Shown here in pieces: positions 11,331 through 24,532 of a DNA stretch of 64,000 nt (its first letter is position 1; every line of letters starts with the position of its first letter). The stretch is taken from NCBI RefSeq assembly GCF_021155765.1, contig NC_060110.1, positions 6,819,501 to 6,883,500 of the forward strand, written 5' to 3'. This DNA is from Diprion similis (lineage: Eukaryota; Arthropoda; Insecta; Hymenoptera; Diprionidae). Both the position numbers and the translations under genes were made by a program. The notes under the pieces were generated by a model, which was not told the origin of the DNA, did no database searches, and was given only the letters and a program-made list of their open reading frames with translations.

Positions 11331-14300
11331 TTCGGATGGGCCTGGTCATCGTGGACGCAAACGTGGGCGAGAACACTTTTGTTCGCGGTGGTTTTGCTGG
11401 GTTTTACCTGTTCTCGAGAAGATTCTCTCAATTTCTTTTAATTACGGTATACATATATGTACAATAACGAGAATTTAATTTTTACGCTTTCTAGAAAACT
11501 TTGTAGTGAAATAGGTATTGTAAGAAGAGTTTAAATGTTGTTGGAATCATACGATATTGTGCAATGATACAAGCTATTATTTAGCTTATTTATAGTACAT
11601 TTTGTCACTACATTTAACTGTTTTCAACATGTTTAGTAGAAATTTATTGTTGCACCAACATCAAATTATCGTATAATATAAAAGAATTGCAATACGTCCC
11701 AGGTTTCCTCGTTAAAGAATCACAATCAATATTTATTTTGTACCCGCATGCCAACTATCCTGCTGACATGATATAACAAAAATTGTTAATGACCACCTTT
11801 TTTCATCCAATTCAACACGATTTAATCACTGAATATCATCAATTGCAAATCAGTGGCATAATTCGATAGTTAATTTTGAAGTACGAATTGGAAAGCTTAT
11901 GCTTTTATTCAGCCGTGACATTATTTTTAATTTTTGTTAGAAAAGGTGCGACGCAACAAGTTTTTTGTAGAATATCAATTTCTGACGTTCTTTTACCAAT
12001 GTCTGTAGGAACGTACTGAATACAATCAATCCAAACGTGCAAGAAAATAGTTGTACACAAAACTTTATTGGTGGTCAAAATTTTATGTCAGTCGAAAAAG
12101 TTTGAAACACTTTCACTGACTTCTGCGAGTGAATATTTTGTTCCTTGTTTAACTCTAAAGAATCATTTCAGCACCACGCTTCGTAATATCAAAAGTCAAG
12201 TAGATTAATTCTACCTTGTATTGCAATATTGATCGTGTAATTGGCGAACCGTAAAACTCTTCAAAACCCGCATATGTAATAGTGTTTTTTAATGTATTTA
12301 ATGTATTATTTATACAAATGATAAACGAAAGAAATTCAACACAATCAAGCAAAATCGGACACATACATTATATAGCGATCTCACTTATGGAGCTACACTA
12401 TGGTTTACATGACATCTGAATTCCAAACTGCACTTCTAACGTCGATGGATGGATGGGACTAAGGTGATTTGAAATAGCACCAATTGCCAATTTATCCATC
12501 ACAACAATTAAATATCATTCTTATTGTTACTATCATTATTAATATTTGAATCAATAAATCCGTTCAATTATGAACAAATCATCACAGCTGTGTCATATGA
12601 GAATTATTTCTGTCCAGATCCTAAAAACCATAATAATATCGTAAAAGCTCTTTGCATTTTTCTAAGCAATGAATGTACAAACAAATTGTTAATATATACG
12701 CATAAACCAACATTCGTCATTTTAATATTCATACATATATAGTCAACGTATACCAGAATCGTTCGTATGTGGCACAACTTACATTCCTCGAGTAAATCTG
12801 AAGCGATACTTTAGCAAAAACAATATTTTCTCGATTCTTCAAAAACATTATGCTCGCCATAAAATTGCTCATATCTCGATAAATGACTAACTAACCAACG
12901 CTCAGCCTTGTGCTAATGTGTACAGTATACAGAAAAATCGGCTGGTGTAGATTTCGTCACCCCGACAACTACCTACTATTTTCTTGGAAACGATCTCATT
13001 ATCTCACTCATTAACAAGTAACTTGTTAACAAGTGAGGCTATTGTTGAACTTGATTCATAATGATACAGACAGATCTATAGGTCCACTCCTGTATTTAAG
13101 GTAATTTTCGTCCCGTAATTAATGATCATCATTGTTTACATATGCCAATGTAATAATTATTATTTAATAATGTGATCGAATATTAACTAATTATCGTACA
13201 TCGGCCATGTATGATCGTCGCCTTTAGGTTTAGGATGATGCAATACGTATGTAACACGTGTAACAGAATTACAGTAAAAACGTACCAAGGAAATAAGTTA
13301 TACGGTTCGGGTCGCCAACATCAATCTCATCATACAGCAATTCAATGTCCGTTAAAATACGTCCCACCTCATTATACATACGTATACTATCATACTATGT
13401 CGTCACTTGAAATCATAAATCCTCTAATAAATTTTGATAACAACCTAGTTAGCGAACTATTATATTTTTCGTAACGTTGTGCAATTTATCTTCAAATATT
13501 TCCAATACAGTGTGCATAGATTCATGTACGTACTTTCGAAGTTAACGGCTTTTTTCGAAATACTTTAAGGAGGGTTAAGAAAGGAACAGGTGAATTGAAT
13601 ATCTAATCAGAATCATTGTAATCGTTCCTTTGAGCTGAGATAAAGGTTTGACTGTTTAATTTTTTTTTTTTTTTTTTATGTTACGGTTTAGGTTCATTAT
13701 TAAAATTGTAACAGTGCACCAAGTATGCGTATACATGTATATTCAACAAGTCCTTTTCTTATAGGTATGATATTTGAATAGATTTAGTTAGATGTTGTTT
13801 TTCCCCCGTCGCAAGTGATCTATGAAGCGGTTACGGTATACAGATACGAGTTAAAAGAGAAATTTAGACCGTTATTATTTTTCTTACAGTATATTTTTTT
13901 CAAATAGATTATGCATCTGTATAATATCGCCTACCTGTGGTAATAATAATAATTATTATTATTATAATATTCCGATTATCGATACGTAATATAATATTAT
14001 GATTCTATTTGCCTCATATAAATGTTTATATTACATATATACATATATATGTGTATAATATTATGTGTATATATGTATAATATTAATATTCAATGATCCC
14101 AGCATTAATATCATTTATATCATAATACTCAGACATAACAAATCTACTCAGTTATACACGCTTACCAAGTAATTACTGTATGCATTTTAAATGCATTCAA
14201 TCGTAGAGTCAAAACATTTTTGTTATATTTACCTATACAAGTATATATTTTTATATGCATATATTTAATGTTTATTTATTGTATATAGTAACTTGCAAAC

Positions 14301-14339
14301 ATAATTTACCACAATATGTCGCGATATTTTGTGCGTCAA

Positions 14340-14605
14340 GAAAAAGTTAATAATATATTGTGTAGCTAAGAGGCAAACTCGGTCTTTTCGGGCCAAGCGT
14401 AAGTTTGCAATATGAGTCGTAGATGAGCACGCATACGAGCCGACGACAAATATTGCAAACAATACGCGAAGCGAAATAGTATATTGTGTACCAAGGGCGT
14501 AAGGCAGACTTTATTAAACCGAGGCTAGAGATTACGGTACGAGCCGAAGACGAGTACTGCAACCACACGAGGTTAAAAGCCCGCTTTGCCCTTGGTGCAC
14601 ACCAT
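14340..14605. repeat. diverged duplicated repeat with internal inverted termini
   Basis: A segment beginning TATATTGTGTAGCTAAG (about 14354) is followed by a related one beginning TATATTGTGTACCAAGG (about 14481). Each carries a purine-rich GAGCCGA(C/A)GAC motif followed by GCAA. The second segment is bounded by GTACCAAGGGC and, inverted, GCCCTTGGTGC. The layout suggests a nonautonomous mobile element or its tandem remnant. Family not identified. Confidence 0.45.
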
Positions 14606-14970
14606 ATTTTTTATAACGCTCGTATGGATTTTTTTTGTTCGCAACTTCAACCACGTTATAAGTAGATAAACATATTTTGTCTCAATTATTGATATCTTTC
14701 TCTAAAATATTGTAAAATATTTTAGCGAGCGTTTTCAGTTGTTCTTTTTTTTTTTTTTGCCCGCCGGTCTGAAAACTGTCTGTTTAGTCCCGCTTAATGG
14801 GTTTAAAAAAAAGCGCGAAAATCGTGCGTGCGTTACCAAAAGACCGTTGCTTCCTTGTTTCACACGATTCTTCATATAACAAGAGTATGTTACGCGTTTA
14901 TTCACGAAGCACGAAATTGAGGTTAGCGTCGCGTAAGATTTGTTCGCGACAGCGCATGCGCGCAGTACTG

Positions 14971-15012
14971 AAAAGACCACTTTTAAGTCCTAGGATTGAA
15001 AAGTGGTCTTTT
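14971..15012. repeat. 42-base near-perfect palindrome
   Basis: Perfect 14-base arms (AAAAGACCACTTTT and its reverse complement) flank a 14-base centre built around TCCTAGGA, itself palindromic. Only two of 21 pairs mismatch. The same AAAGACC core occurs again nearby (about 14838, 15169 and 15227). Confidence 0.75.
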
Positions 15013-15964
15013 AATTACTCCGCGCATACGCATTTGCGGACTTACTCTATCGTCATAGAAACGAGTACTTTGTGCACGGAAAACACACATGGAAAAACGC
15101 GTAGAACATGCTCGCGTTATATAAAATTACATTCAAGACCTCGGGCAAACCGATTTCGTCGCGCGGTTAAAAGACCAGGTTTGATTCACCATGCACCGCT
15201 CAAATAAAAGATTTACATTCGGTTAGTCAAAGACCAACTTTCTGGAAATCAAGTCTGCCATCAATTTTTATAAAGTCTCAAAATCAGGAAACCGATACTA
15301 TTTTCATGGACAGCGATGCTTGAAAATCCGTAATTATTATACTTTATCATCGGTCAGTAAAAAGAAAGATCCGTTTCCGAACGGTAATCCAATGGCGATT
15401 GAAATATTACAAGATCCATTGATTTAACATCCTAGAATTGCGCCGACCGTAAAAACGGTATTTACTTGTAACATTGGACGTTTGCGAAAGCCGAAATCGG
15501 CTGTACCTGAGTCTATGAGTATATCTCTACTTTATCATATATCATTTACTCATTGTTTGTTTATTCTGCAGAACTCACTGCACACAACGGCAATAATCAT
15601 CTTATGGCACGTGGGTTTGTCCTTCTTTTTTCTATTCATTTATTCACGTAATACTAACCCTTAAATTAAAACCGAACGACCTGCATGATAACACAGTTTC
15701 ATCACAGTGTCGTTTTCGCAATTATCGGAAGAACAATACCGGTTCCCATTATTCCAACAAGTATAATCTTATCATTATTTTATGTATAGACTAAAATTTC
15801 TTTTCTCTTCCCTCTACGTTTAAATAAAGTGGATATGCATTCGTTTTTCATCGATTCGATGAGGAATTATATCGCCAATATATAAGTCATTAACTTATTT
15901 ATACATACGTATAATCTTCGTATATGTATTATATGCACATACGTATATACATATATACGTATAT

Positions 15965-15970
<6 letters not shown>

Positions 15971-16018
<48 letters not shown>
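15971..16018. repeat. (AT)n microsatellite
   Basis: Forty-eight bases of alternating AT, flanked on both sides by ATAC/ATGT-type tracts. Confidence 0.9.
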
Positions 16019-16025
<7 letters not shown>

Positions 16026-17596
16026 GACCTTTGCAGATTGTACACTAGTCTAAAAGGGAAACAGATTTACGAAATTTAATTGAATATTGTACCAATATTA
16101 TTAATTAGAACCAAATTTCAATCCCATCATTTGTTATTCCCTACACCTCATCTATTCCAAGTTCAACCAATACGTGAATCCAGCAGAATAATTATTACGT
16201 TATGCAGTGCAAAGGAAGACAAAAGAAAGAAGTTATCAAGCAGCTGGACTCAACTTTTTTACGCCCATATTTTTATCCCAAAATTGATACAGAGACAACA
16301 GAGGAGAAAACACGAGTGATCACTGATCCACTAATTATTTCATGTTTTTGAAAAGCGGATATTAAAATAAGTTCTATATTCGATTCACTTTTGTCACGGT
16401 GGTAAAATGTTTCATAACGATTTATTACAATATGCAATACTGGATTTAAAAAAAATGTACAATGTGAGTTATGTTTTTTGGGTGTAAAATGTATGTAAAA
16501 TAATTTTCAACTGATGAAGAACAAATGCAATAAATATGTGCCCCATTTTGATACAATCTTAAAAACACTGCGTATTCCATCGTACTCATCTTCTGTGCAA
16601 TAATGATCATACTTACAATGATAACAATAATAGTATTAATAATACTAGTAATAATGACACTTATAATGACAATAACGATAAACGTACGAAAATTTTTGGT
16701 ATTTAGTATTTATACATAATAACTAGCTTCGTGAAATGAAAAGAAGCTATGGCATGCATGGCAGTAATCCTCGTATCTACAAGGACTTTATTTGTATTGA
16801 AAATTTCAATTAATATATACTATGTATGTGTATATACACATATCATCGTATGCATATATAATATGTATAGTATTATATAGTATCATCATTTATTTAGTAC
16901 GAATAAATAACGAATGTTTATTGGTACGGTACGTCAATCGATCAGTGATCTGTTGTTTATGAAAAATCATACTGAATAAAGAATAAATAAAGTTAATATC
17001 TAAGGAACTTATAGCCTATTGTATTTATAATATGTGTACAAGTATGTATGTATATCGTACAGTCTGAGCACGGTACATAAATGCGTATAAATAATATATG
17101 CACATAAGTATACGTATGTATATATTGTATATATATATATACATATAAAGTAGCGGTTTTTAGTGTATGAGAAAACATATAATATTAAACAACAGAAATA
17201 AGGGGACAGAGAAGGAAATGTTTATGCTGTAGAAATGTAGAAATAAAGATATATCTATATATTTTCTTACGTGTCTTAAAAAATAGATTGCATGTGTTGA
17301 TTGGTAAAAATCAATTCAACAGAGATTATATTTTGAGATTTCTCGGTGATTTTGGAGTGAGTAGAACGAAGATTTTTTTTTCTCCATTCGAAAATTATTA
17401 CAGTATTAAAATATGAATAAATAGGAAACATGGAACGACAAAAGATTTTAGTAAAATTGGAATTAAAAAGTCATTGGTAACATGAATCCGATACAAGTGC
17501 TGATTTGACGTGAAAATGAGAGATAGCAGCTGAAAAAATAGGAAAAACATTATAAAACAGTAATTAAAAAGATGCGAATTGTTAAGTTAAAATACA

Positions 17597-18019
17597 GTGT
17601 CCGGATGGATAAGACGGAATATGATAAGCATTATGAACATAAAGAATATCAAAAAGTTATTCTACGCCAAAAAGAACTTGTACGGAATACAGAAACGGGA
17701 AAAACGTAAGGTACGCGGACAAAATTTTGTGAGAAAAACAGAAATTCAACAGCTTAGACTTTGTAAAAAGATTTTTAAAATGTACCAGAAAGATTTGGAA
17801 GAATGGATTCAATTTCTAAACAACTCGGCTAAACTAAAATATTATTACTACGTACAGATCTATGATAATGACGGAAAAAACTTGCAGATTGTTGTTTCGT
17901 TATTAAAATCTATATCTGATCTAAGCATCAAATGGCTTAATATTAATGTAAATGCAATAAATAAATGTGAAAGCAAGCATTTTTCGTTGACGCAAGATTA
18001 CAGTTGGCTTAAAATATGA
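17597..18019 (+). CDS. unassigned 140-codon ORF, doubtful
   Basis: An ATG-to-stop ORF of 140 codons lies in very AT-rich DNA, where chance stops are frequent. The predicted product is Lys/Ile/Asn-rich and basic in its first half, with no signal peptide, membrane segment or motif that I recognise. AATAAA-like sequence follows shortly after the stop (about 18033). Biased composition and isolation argue against a conserved gene; length alone keeps it on the list. Confidence 0.15.
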   Translation: MSGWIRRNMISIMNIKNIKKLFYAKKNLYGIQKREKRKVRGQNFVRKTEIQQLRLCKKIFKMYQKDLEEWIQFLNNSAKLKYYYYVQIYDNDGKNLQIVVSLLKSISDLSIKWLNINVNAINKCESKHFSLTQDYSWLKI

Positions 18020-19300
18020 GACCTAACTCGATGAATAAAATACTTGCCTAAAATTATAAATAACTGTAATGAGTTCTTGCTTTTTCATGTTTGTTATAAA
18101 TCAAGTTAGGGAGCGTTTGAGACTCATTTCACTAAGATAATATAAATGGCGAGCGAGGTTTGTGTTTCCAATTTCTCGATTTAAAACATCGCTATTACGT
18201 CCTTTTCACATAATACTATTGTAAATATTATATACTACCAGTTTATTTTTCAGTCAGCCTTTTCAGCCCATTTTTTATTGTCGAAATGAGAAAGAGAAAG
18301 AAAGGATTTTGAAGAAACTGCAAAAACAAAAATGATGAAAAATTGTGGAGAAACTCCTGATTACCAAATGACGCACAACAAAAAAAATTGTAATAACTAT
18401 GATAGGTTCGAAAAAAGAATAATACCAAACTTTGGATTTCATGCTAGATTTCTTTTTTTCTTTCTCTTTTCTTATTCAATAAGCTGAAATAGACTTCGTA
18501 CGGTATACGCAATATGTGTTTCAGCTTACACTTAACGGTAGATTGCGCGACTTTCTCAACATTTAATTCAATTAAAATAAATTCTCGAACTACAGAGACC
18601 TAAATAACCAGCAAGGTGGCGATATCCACTTACGAAAGTATCATAACATTAGCACATTGTAAAAGAATTGGCCGAACGATTTGAGCAAGTTTTTTTTGTT
18701 TATGCAAGTTTAATTGTTGGATCCTTTTTGTATGCTTGCTCTCAACATCTTTTGTTTCAAAATTTTCTGACGACGAACGCAGCTTCTAGTAAAATGAAAA
18801 AGTAATCACACTGGCTGTTCAGATATTTACTATGAAACCCTAATAAGTTCGATTGTGCATTTTTTCTTCGCCAATAAATTGCTATGAAATTTACTACTAT
18901 ACTATACGATGTTAACTCCGTCGGTTATAAAATCGTAGGTAATAGCTAGATGTAATGTACAGGGGAAAAGCTTCGATTGAATCATGAAATTGAATTCAAC
19001 ATATAAATATCTAATATAAGAATCGACAATTCATCTTAAAACACGGCATATCGATATTCGAACAATCATATGTTTTAAAACAATGAAGAGAATTGTTTTT
19101 TGCAACAATCAACTAGTGTTTTAAGAAACTTAGATTTCTGCAAAATATAAGTCAATAATAAAGGCTCCATTATAGCCAATGATATATGCGCTCCACACCT
19201 TTTTCACGATAAGATTTCCCCCGTTAATGAAGCCTTTAAGGAGTATAGTTTATCTCATAAAATCTACGAATGTTATTAAAAATTATAACATCATTTAGAC

Positions 19301-22300
19301 TTATGTTTGAAGCGTGTTCGTTATTTCCTGGTGTACCGTTTCCAGGTCCTGTATGTAGCCAGCTAATCTCGAGTTCAGAGTATCCAAGTTCTGTTTTTGC
19401 ACCTTATTGGCACTCAGGGCAAGTTCCAGCTGCTCGTGAACAGTGTTCAACATTTCCCGTAGCTCTCCGTTCTCCTGTTGCAGTGACTGAGACAAGGAGA
19501 AAACAATTTATTGCGATTTTATCATTTATGTGAATTAAAAAACAATATATTCATAGAAGAAATCGCGAAACGCTCACCATATAGTCTTTTTTCTTTGTGG
19601 CCATGGTCAGGCTTTTAATCTCCTCGTTTCGCGATCTCAGTTCATTTTCCAGTGCTTCAACTCTCAGCCTGAGCGCCTCACTGTTACCCTCAGAAATTTT
19701 GCTGGCCTCTAAATCCGCATACTTTGCCCTTAGCCTGGCATTTTCTTCCTTATATAATTGCAACTGTCTGTTCCATTCGTCTACATTTGCCGTTGATTCT
19801 TGCAGGGCACTTGTCAGTCTAGCATTTGCCGTATTTACGGCTATCAGTTCAACCTGCCGTCATTTGAACTATAATTATCTTGTACCAAATTGAGAAACGT
19901 TTAGAAACTACGAATTATCATTTTGTTTAACAAATCTACGAGACGATAGCGCATACAACATCTATATCGAATTTATTAGTATAACGTACCTCCCACTTTT
20001 TGGCATTTGCCGAACTCTGAGCAAGAGCGATTTTTAATCTGTCGTTATCGTATTTGAGCTGAGCCTCTGTCGACTGGTTAGATTGGCTAGATCCAATCTG
20101 TTGTAAGGATTTTCCTTGGTGCTGAGGGCTTTCTGTACTTTGCTGCGACATACTCTGCGACCTAGCGTGTATTGCGTTCTTCAATTCCTCGTCCATTTTA
20201 CTCTGGCAGCCTCCTGGCAAAGGGCTACTACTGACCAACGGCACACTGTTTTGTGCAGATATCAAGTTCGCATTTGGGTTCGGATTGTTAGACGCCGACA
20301 AATTGGAACTTATCATTGACGAGTTGGGCGGGTCTATTAGATCTTGTTCCGAAGACGGCAGAGAGGACACAGACCTAGATGTGATTGGACTAACGTTTGC
20401 ACTTGTTGCCGGTGTCACAGATGAACTATTGGACTGGAGTTTGGCGCCAGCAATTTTCGTGGCCTCTTTTACTTCAAGGAATTTTTCAATGAACTGTGCA
20501 GACATAAAAAAAAACTCATTAATGCATCAATTCATTCATTCATATACTAAATGACAGCGCAAGTTTGAAGCAGATGGTTCGATTTTTTCTATAATTTCAC
20601 AGAAAGAATAAGCAGGATTGTTGCGAACTTTCTCATTTAAAATTCCCAAACTTTCACACTTATTCAAGCTATAAAAAATTACAAGACTGAAGTTAGCTGC
20701 ATGTTACAGCTGCTAAGCAGATGAAAAAATATATAGCTTTTAATTACCATTTCCTGAATAGTGGTGTTAATAATCCGAAATCTAGATTTCATAAAACGTA
20801 AACTATACCAATCGGACAGGGCCTTTTATCCTTGGCCCTAAATGCTTGGAAGTTAAAATTTTCTTAAACACAATCTTCATTAAATTATATCCTCAATTAT
20901 AAAAGAAAGATTAGCGATACTCAATTTCTGAGGAATAACAACAATAAGTCATTACATGAATGTTTCCTTGGATTTAGAGTGCAAAATTCAATTGTCCATA
21001 GCTTATGATGTGAGAAATTTTATACACATTTTACGACTAAACGAAAAACCACATAGTTTTGCATGAGCAACTGAGGAGCCAGAATTTCCAAATTACAACA
21101 AAAATCATCCAACTTTACCTAGTTTTATCAATCTTCTAAGTATAAATTAAGGCTACGAAAATGAATAAAATATGAATAAATTTTATTTATTTATGAATAA
21201 AATATGAATAAATTTTATTTATTTAAGTACCTTGCCCAACTCTGCTTCAGATGAAAAGCCTAGACCATAAACAGTATTGGCTCGGACATCAGACCACTGT
21301 CCGAACTTTTGTGACGTTTTGGTGAATGTCATGTTTGGTGTGATGGTGCTATTGATGACAGCCTAAAGTAAAAAATTTTATTGGCTACGGGAAACATCCT
21401 GACCATAGTTGTTTACGCAATTCATTTTTGAACTGCAATAAGATTATATTCATTATTTCATAATAAGTCATTTACCTTAGTACCCTCAACAGAGATAATC
21501 CTGTATAAACTTCTTGTTGAGTCATAGAAAAATGAGACCGAAACGGCAGCAGTTGAGGCTGAAACCCAAGACCGTTTGGTCTTTGGGTCAATGTGGAAGA
21601 CGTGTGCCTTACACGTAAATATTGGCTGCTCACTGTGTGGACAAAATGAGAAAACAAAAGTATACAGCAAATGAACAGAATGAAGTTTTGTTCTTTTTAT
21701 CTATAGAATATGTACGATATTGTTGAAATCATTCACTCGTTCATTAATATCACTAATCAATTGAATCTGAATGGAGATATTACCTGCAAAATGAAACTGA
21801 AAATATAATTGTTTATATTGTCTTTTTTTAAATTAAATTGTCCTATTTTTTTGTAACCACAAACAAGAGCATCAAGACATTATTTTGTAATCATTCATCA
21901 TTATGAATATCATGATTATTATATACATGCAAATAAATTATACTTTATCACAGATCTAAAAATTGTAAGTAAAGAATTCTGCGTGATTTCCCCATGAAGC
22001 TAATGGCTATCTCTGAACAATTTGAAAAATTAAGTTATTTTACTGCAGTTGTAATTCTAGAAGCCGAGATTGCCTCAAAAATATTCGAATCATAAAGAAA
22101 ATGGAAAAAACTAAGTTGGAACAGTATGAAATTTGACATTGATGATACTGAATATCAAAATAGCAAGCTAACAATTGGTAATCGCATGGTACCGCATGTT
22201 TTTCCATCGTGCTCTTTTGTCCTTTTCTTGCATGATGTGAAGGTGCAATAAGAAAATGTAAGATGAGAAAACGGCTGATATAGATTTTTGAATTATTAAC

Positions 22301-22898
22301 ACGATTCTGAGAACCAAACACCTTGAAAACAGTTATTATTGGTCCAACTAGAGTAAAATGGAGTTTCTTTACTTTGGTAAGCGTGTGTCAAGAGTGTCAA
22401 ATTTGATTGATTGCCTCAAATTATCATTAAATCGAATAGTAACACTATTCGCGGGTGTAGAAAGTGCAAGTACATCGAACAAACTAATTAAGTAGACAGG
22501 ATCTACATTGTTACTCCCATTTTCGGTCATTTATTTACTTGAAATTTCTCCCCAGTGCATACTATCGCATATTCCAGTCACCGGAGACACCAGTGCAGTT
22601 GATCACGGGATATACTTATTATTAGATACATGTATAAATACGAGGTAGCAGCAAGAGTGTCGAGTATAACGTAACGAGAAACGATGCAGGAACAGCAAAA
22701 GGTTTAGCTCGATCCAGATCAAAATACGAAGTCGTAGTTATATCTGAGAAAATATTATCGTCGTTCTCGTGTACGACTGGAATCCGTGAGGGAAAGAAAA
22801 GAAAAAAATACATTGAAAAAAGGAACGCTAGATGCAAGTTTCTTCAACTTGCATTATAGTGCATTATAGTGCGTATATTAGTACAGTACTCACCCCAT
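19301..22898 (-). CDS. homer: Homer scaffold protein (EVH1 plus coiled coil), complete
   Basis: Six coding exons join in phase into 419 residues: 22898-22894 (only ATGGG), 21632-21476, 21362-21231, 20493-19990, 19853-19578 and 19486-19301. Residues 1-110 form the EVH1 domain, reading MGEQPIF near the start and [16 protein letters not shown] in the middle, nearly identical to vertebrate Homers. The aromatic residues that bind PPxxF ligands (Phe14, Trp24, Phe74, Phe90 with Gly89) are all present. A Ser/Asn/Pro-rich linker of about 120 residues follows. The last roughly 160 residues are heptad-rich coiled coil for oligomerisation. In the family, Homer tethers group I metabotropic glutamate receptors, IP3 and ryanodine receptors and Shank at synapses. 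The five-base first coding exon is supported by its donor ATGGG|GTGAGT and exact phase. Confidence 0.95.
21158..21226. repeat. tandem duplication beside a Homer splice donor
   Basis: A unit of about 35 bases containing GAATAAATTTTATTTATTTA occurs twice in tandem within the Homer intron, ending just inside the donor at 21230. The two copies are nearly identical, implying recent slippage. Confidence 0.7.
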
Positions 22899-23340
22899 TG
22901 TCTCTATTTCCGATGTCATAAAACGGTTGTTACTAACGTCACTAACTCATCGTAGGTACGATAATCGGGTCAAAACGAAATAAAATACTACGCCGATTTA
23001 AGGGGATGCGAATTTCAACAATAATTGTCAGCGTACAATCCCACCCTGTTTAGTGCAAGAACCAACCAGTTGACAGCCGCCATCCGCTATGCTTTAGACA
23101 CATGAGTATATGCGTTCGTAGATGGGCGTCTCTATCTCGAAAACACTACGTCTCGAGAGAGATACGCTGTGGCATGGACTTGGCACGGAATTGCTACAGT
23201 CTAGGAATAGAGGGACGAAGCATGAGCCGTAGCTCGACGCGATAAACGGTGCGGGGCGGGGATCGACGGTAGCGCCATCAAGTGTAGGTGGGAACCTGTA
23301 GGTCGCTTCACGTGTACAGAAAGTGTTGCGGCAGAGTGAG
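22899..23340 (-). promoter_or_regulatory. probable proximal promoter of Homer
   Basis: Directly upstream of the Homer ATG the sequence becomes GC-rich and CpG-containing compared with its flanks, including a GC box GGGGCGGGG at 23253-23261. Candidate acceptors near 22925 would permit a spliced 5' UTR. The transcription start is not determined. Confidence 0.4.
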
Positions 23341-23410
23341 AAAGAGGTATATACACGTGAAGGTCATGACAAGAAGTATAATAGATGCAAGTATTAAGGT
23401 GCGCTTTTCA

Positions 23411-24082
23411 GCCAGTTCCGGGAAATTAATTAAATAAATTATCATTTGATTAATAATCAGAATTAAAAATTAAAATTCGTAATCAAAATTTTAGTGCGCT
23501 CATGTCATTTTACGTCAACGTCAAGCTACTATCAACAGCGTGGCGCGCAGCAAGAGCCCAGAAATTCTTACAAATTTAGGTGACTTGAATAATATTTATT
23601 TTAGAGTCAATTGTAATAACTTCTTTTTTTAATGGGAGAAGGGATTCAGAAAAAATCGTATAGGAGTTTGAAGAATTAGTACTTTTATTTCCAGTATTTT
23701 GTACTATTTATTCGACCATATTTTTTACTCACTATCATGCTATTCGAGTAACGAATTACTCTCCAAACTGGAATGATATCGATCAGAGAAGCACGGAAAA
23801 CAATAATTATTACGGCATCTTGCGCAAGTTATAAATTATGTATTTTTGTATACCCATGGTTTTTTTAAAATATCAGTCGCGAAGCAAACTTCGTTCACGT
23901 TCATGAACGTCTTCTGTCATCAGACAATTTGGCCGTAAACCACGCGTATTTTATTGTGCTGCAGAAAAATTGGTGCTGACAATTGATGGTATACCATTGA
24001 CTAAATTTTTATTATCAATTTTAATTTTTAATTTTGATTACTGATCAATTCATAATTAATTCAAATTTCCCGGAAACGGCAA
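23411..24082. repeat. inverted-repeat element, about 670 bp
   Basis: The left end (23411-23500) begins GCCAGTTCCGGGAAATTAAT and carries AATTAAAAATTAAAATT. The right end (24000-24082), read on the other strand, begins GCCGTTTCCGGGAAATTTGA and carries the same internal string at the same distance. Arms are about 80 bases and roughly 80 percent alike. The interior has no ORF of note, consistent with a MITE or decayed DNA transposon. Confidence 0.55.
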
Positions 24083-24532
24083 GTACCACGTTATCTGCGT
24101 GGTGGTTAGTACATACATATATCAGTAGAATCACAAATTCTATTGACATTCCTATTGGTCTAGAACTGAAATCCAGACATAAAGGGAATCATACTGCGTT
24201 TGACTGGCTGTCTTCACATTCCCGTTTGCGCGCAGCCCTGCAGATTCCACCACTGCAGACTGACCACGGTCAGTTGCAATAGTGAATATGTATACATATT
24301 AAAAGTAGTTTTAATTAGATTCAGGGTCAACCGTTGTGATTTATATTTGAAATAAAACAGCATTTAGTTGACATAATATAAAAGATGATTATTCTAAAAA
24401 AGTCCAGTTGCTCAAAAGAGTAAGATTTATTTATCAATTGTAACAATATAATTCAACTAAAATATATTAATATATATAATAAATATGTACACATTTAAGG
24501 TAGATTTAATTAGATTCACGTTCCAGCATTGG

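Larger units (their letters stand above)
11331..19300. other. AT-rich intergenic region with simple repeats and palindromes
   Basis: Between the LAMP-family gene and Homer lie about 8 kb of AT-rich DNA. It includes a poly-T run near 13661-13678, a long alternating TA tract (15971-16018), several ATAC/ATGT-type tracts (14030-14080, 17090-17150), a repeat block at 14340-14605 and a near-perfect palindrome at 14971-15012. The right end, adjoining the Homer stop codon, is presumably Homer 3' UTR. No gene is recognised; one AT-rich ORF at 17597-18019 is listed separately. Confidence 0.5.
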
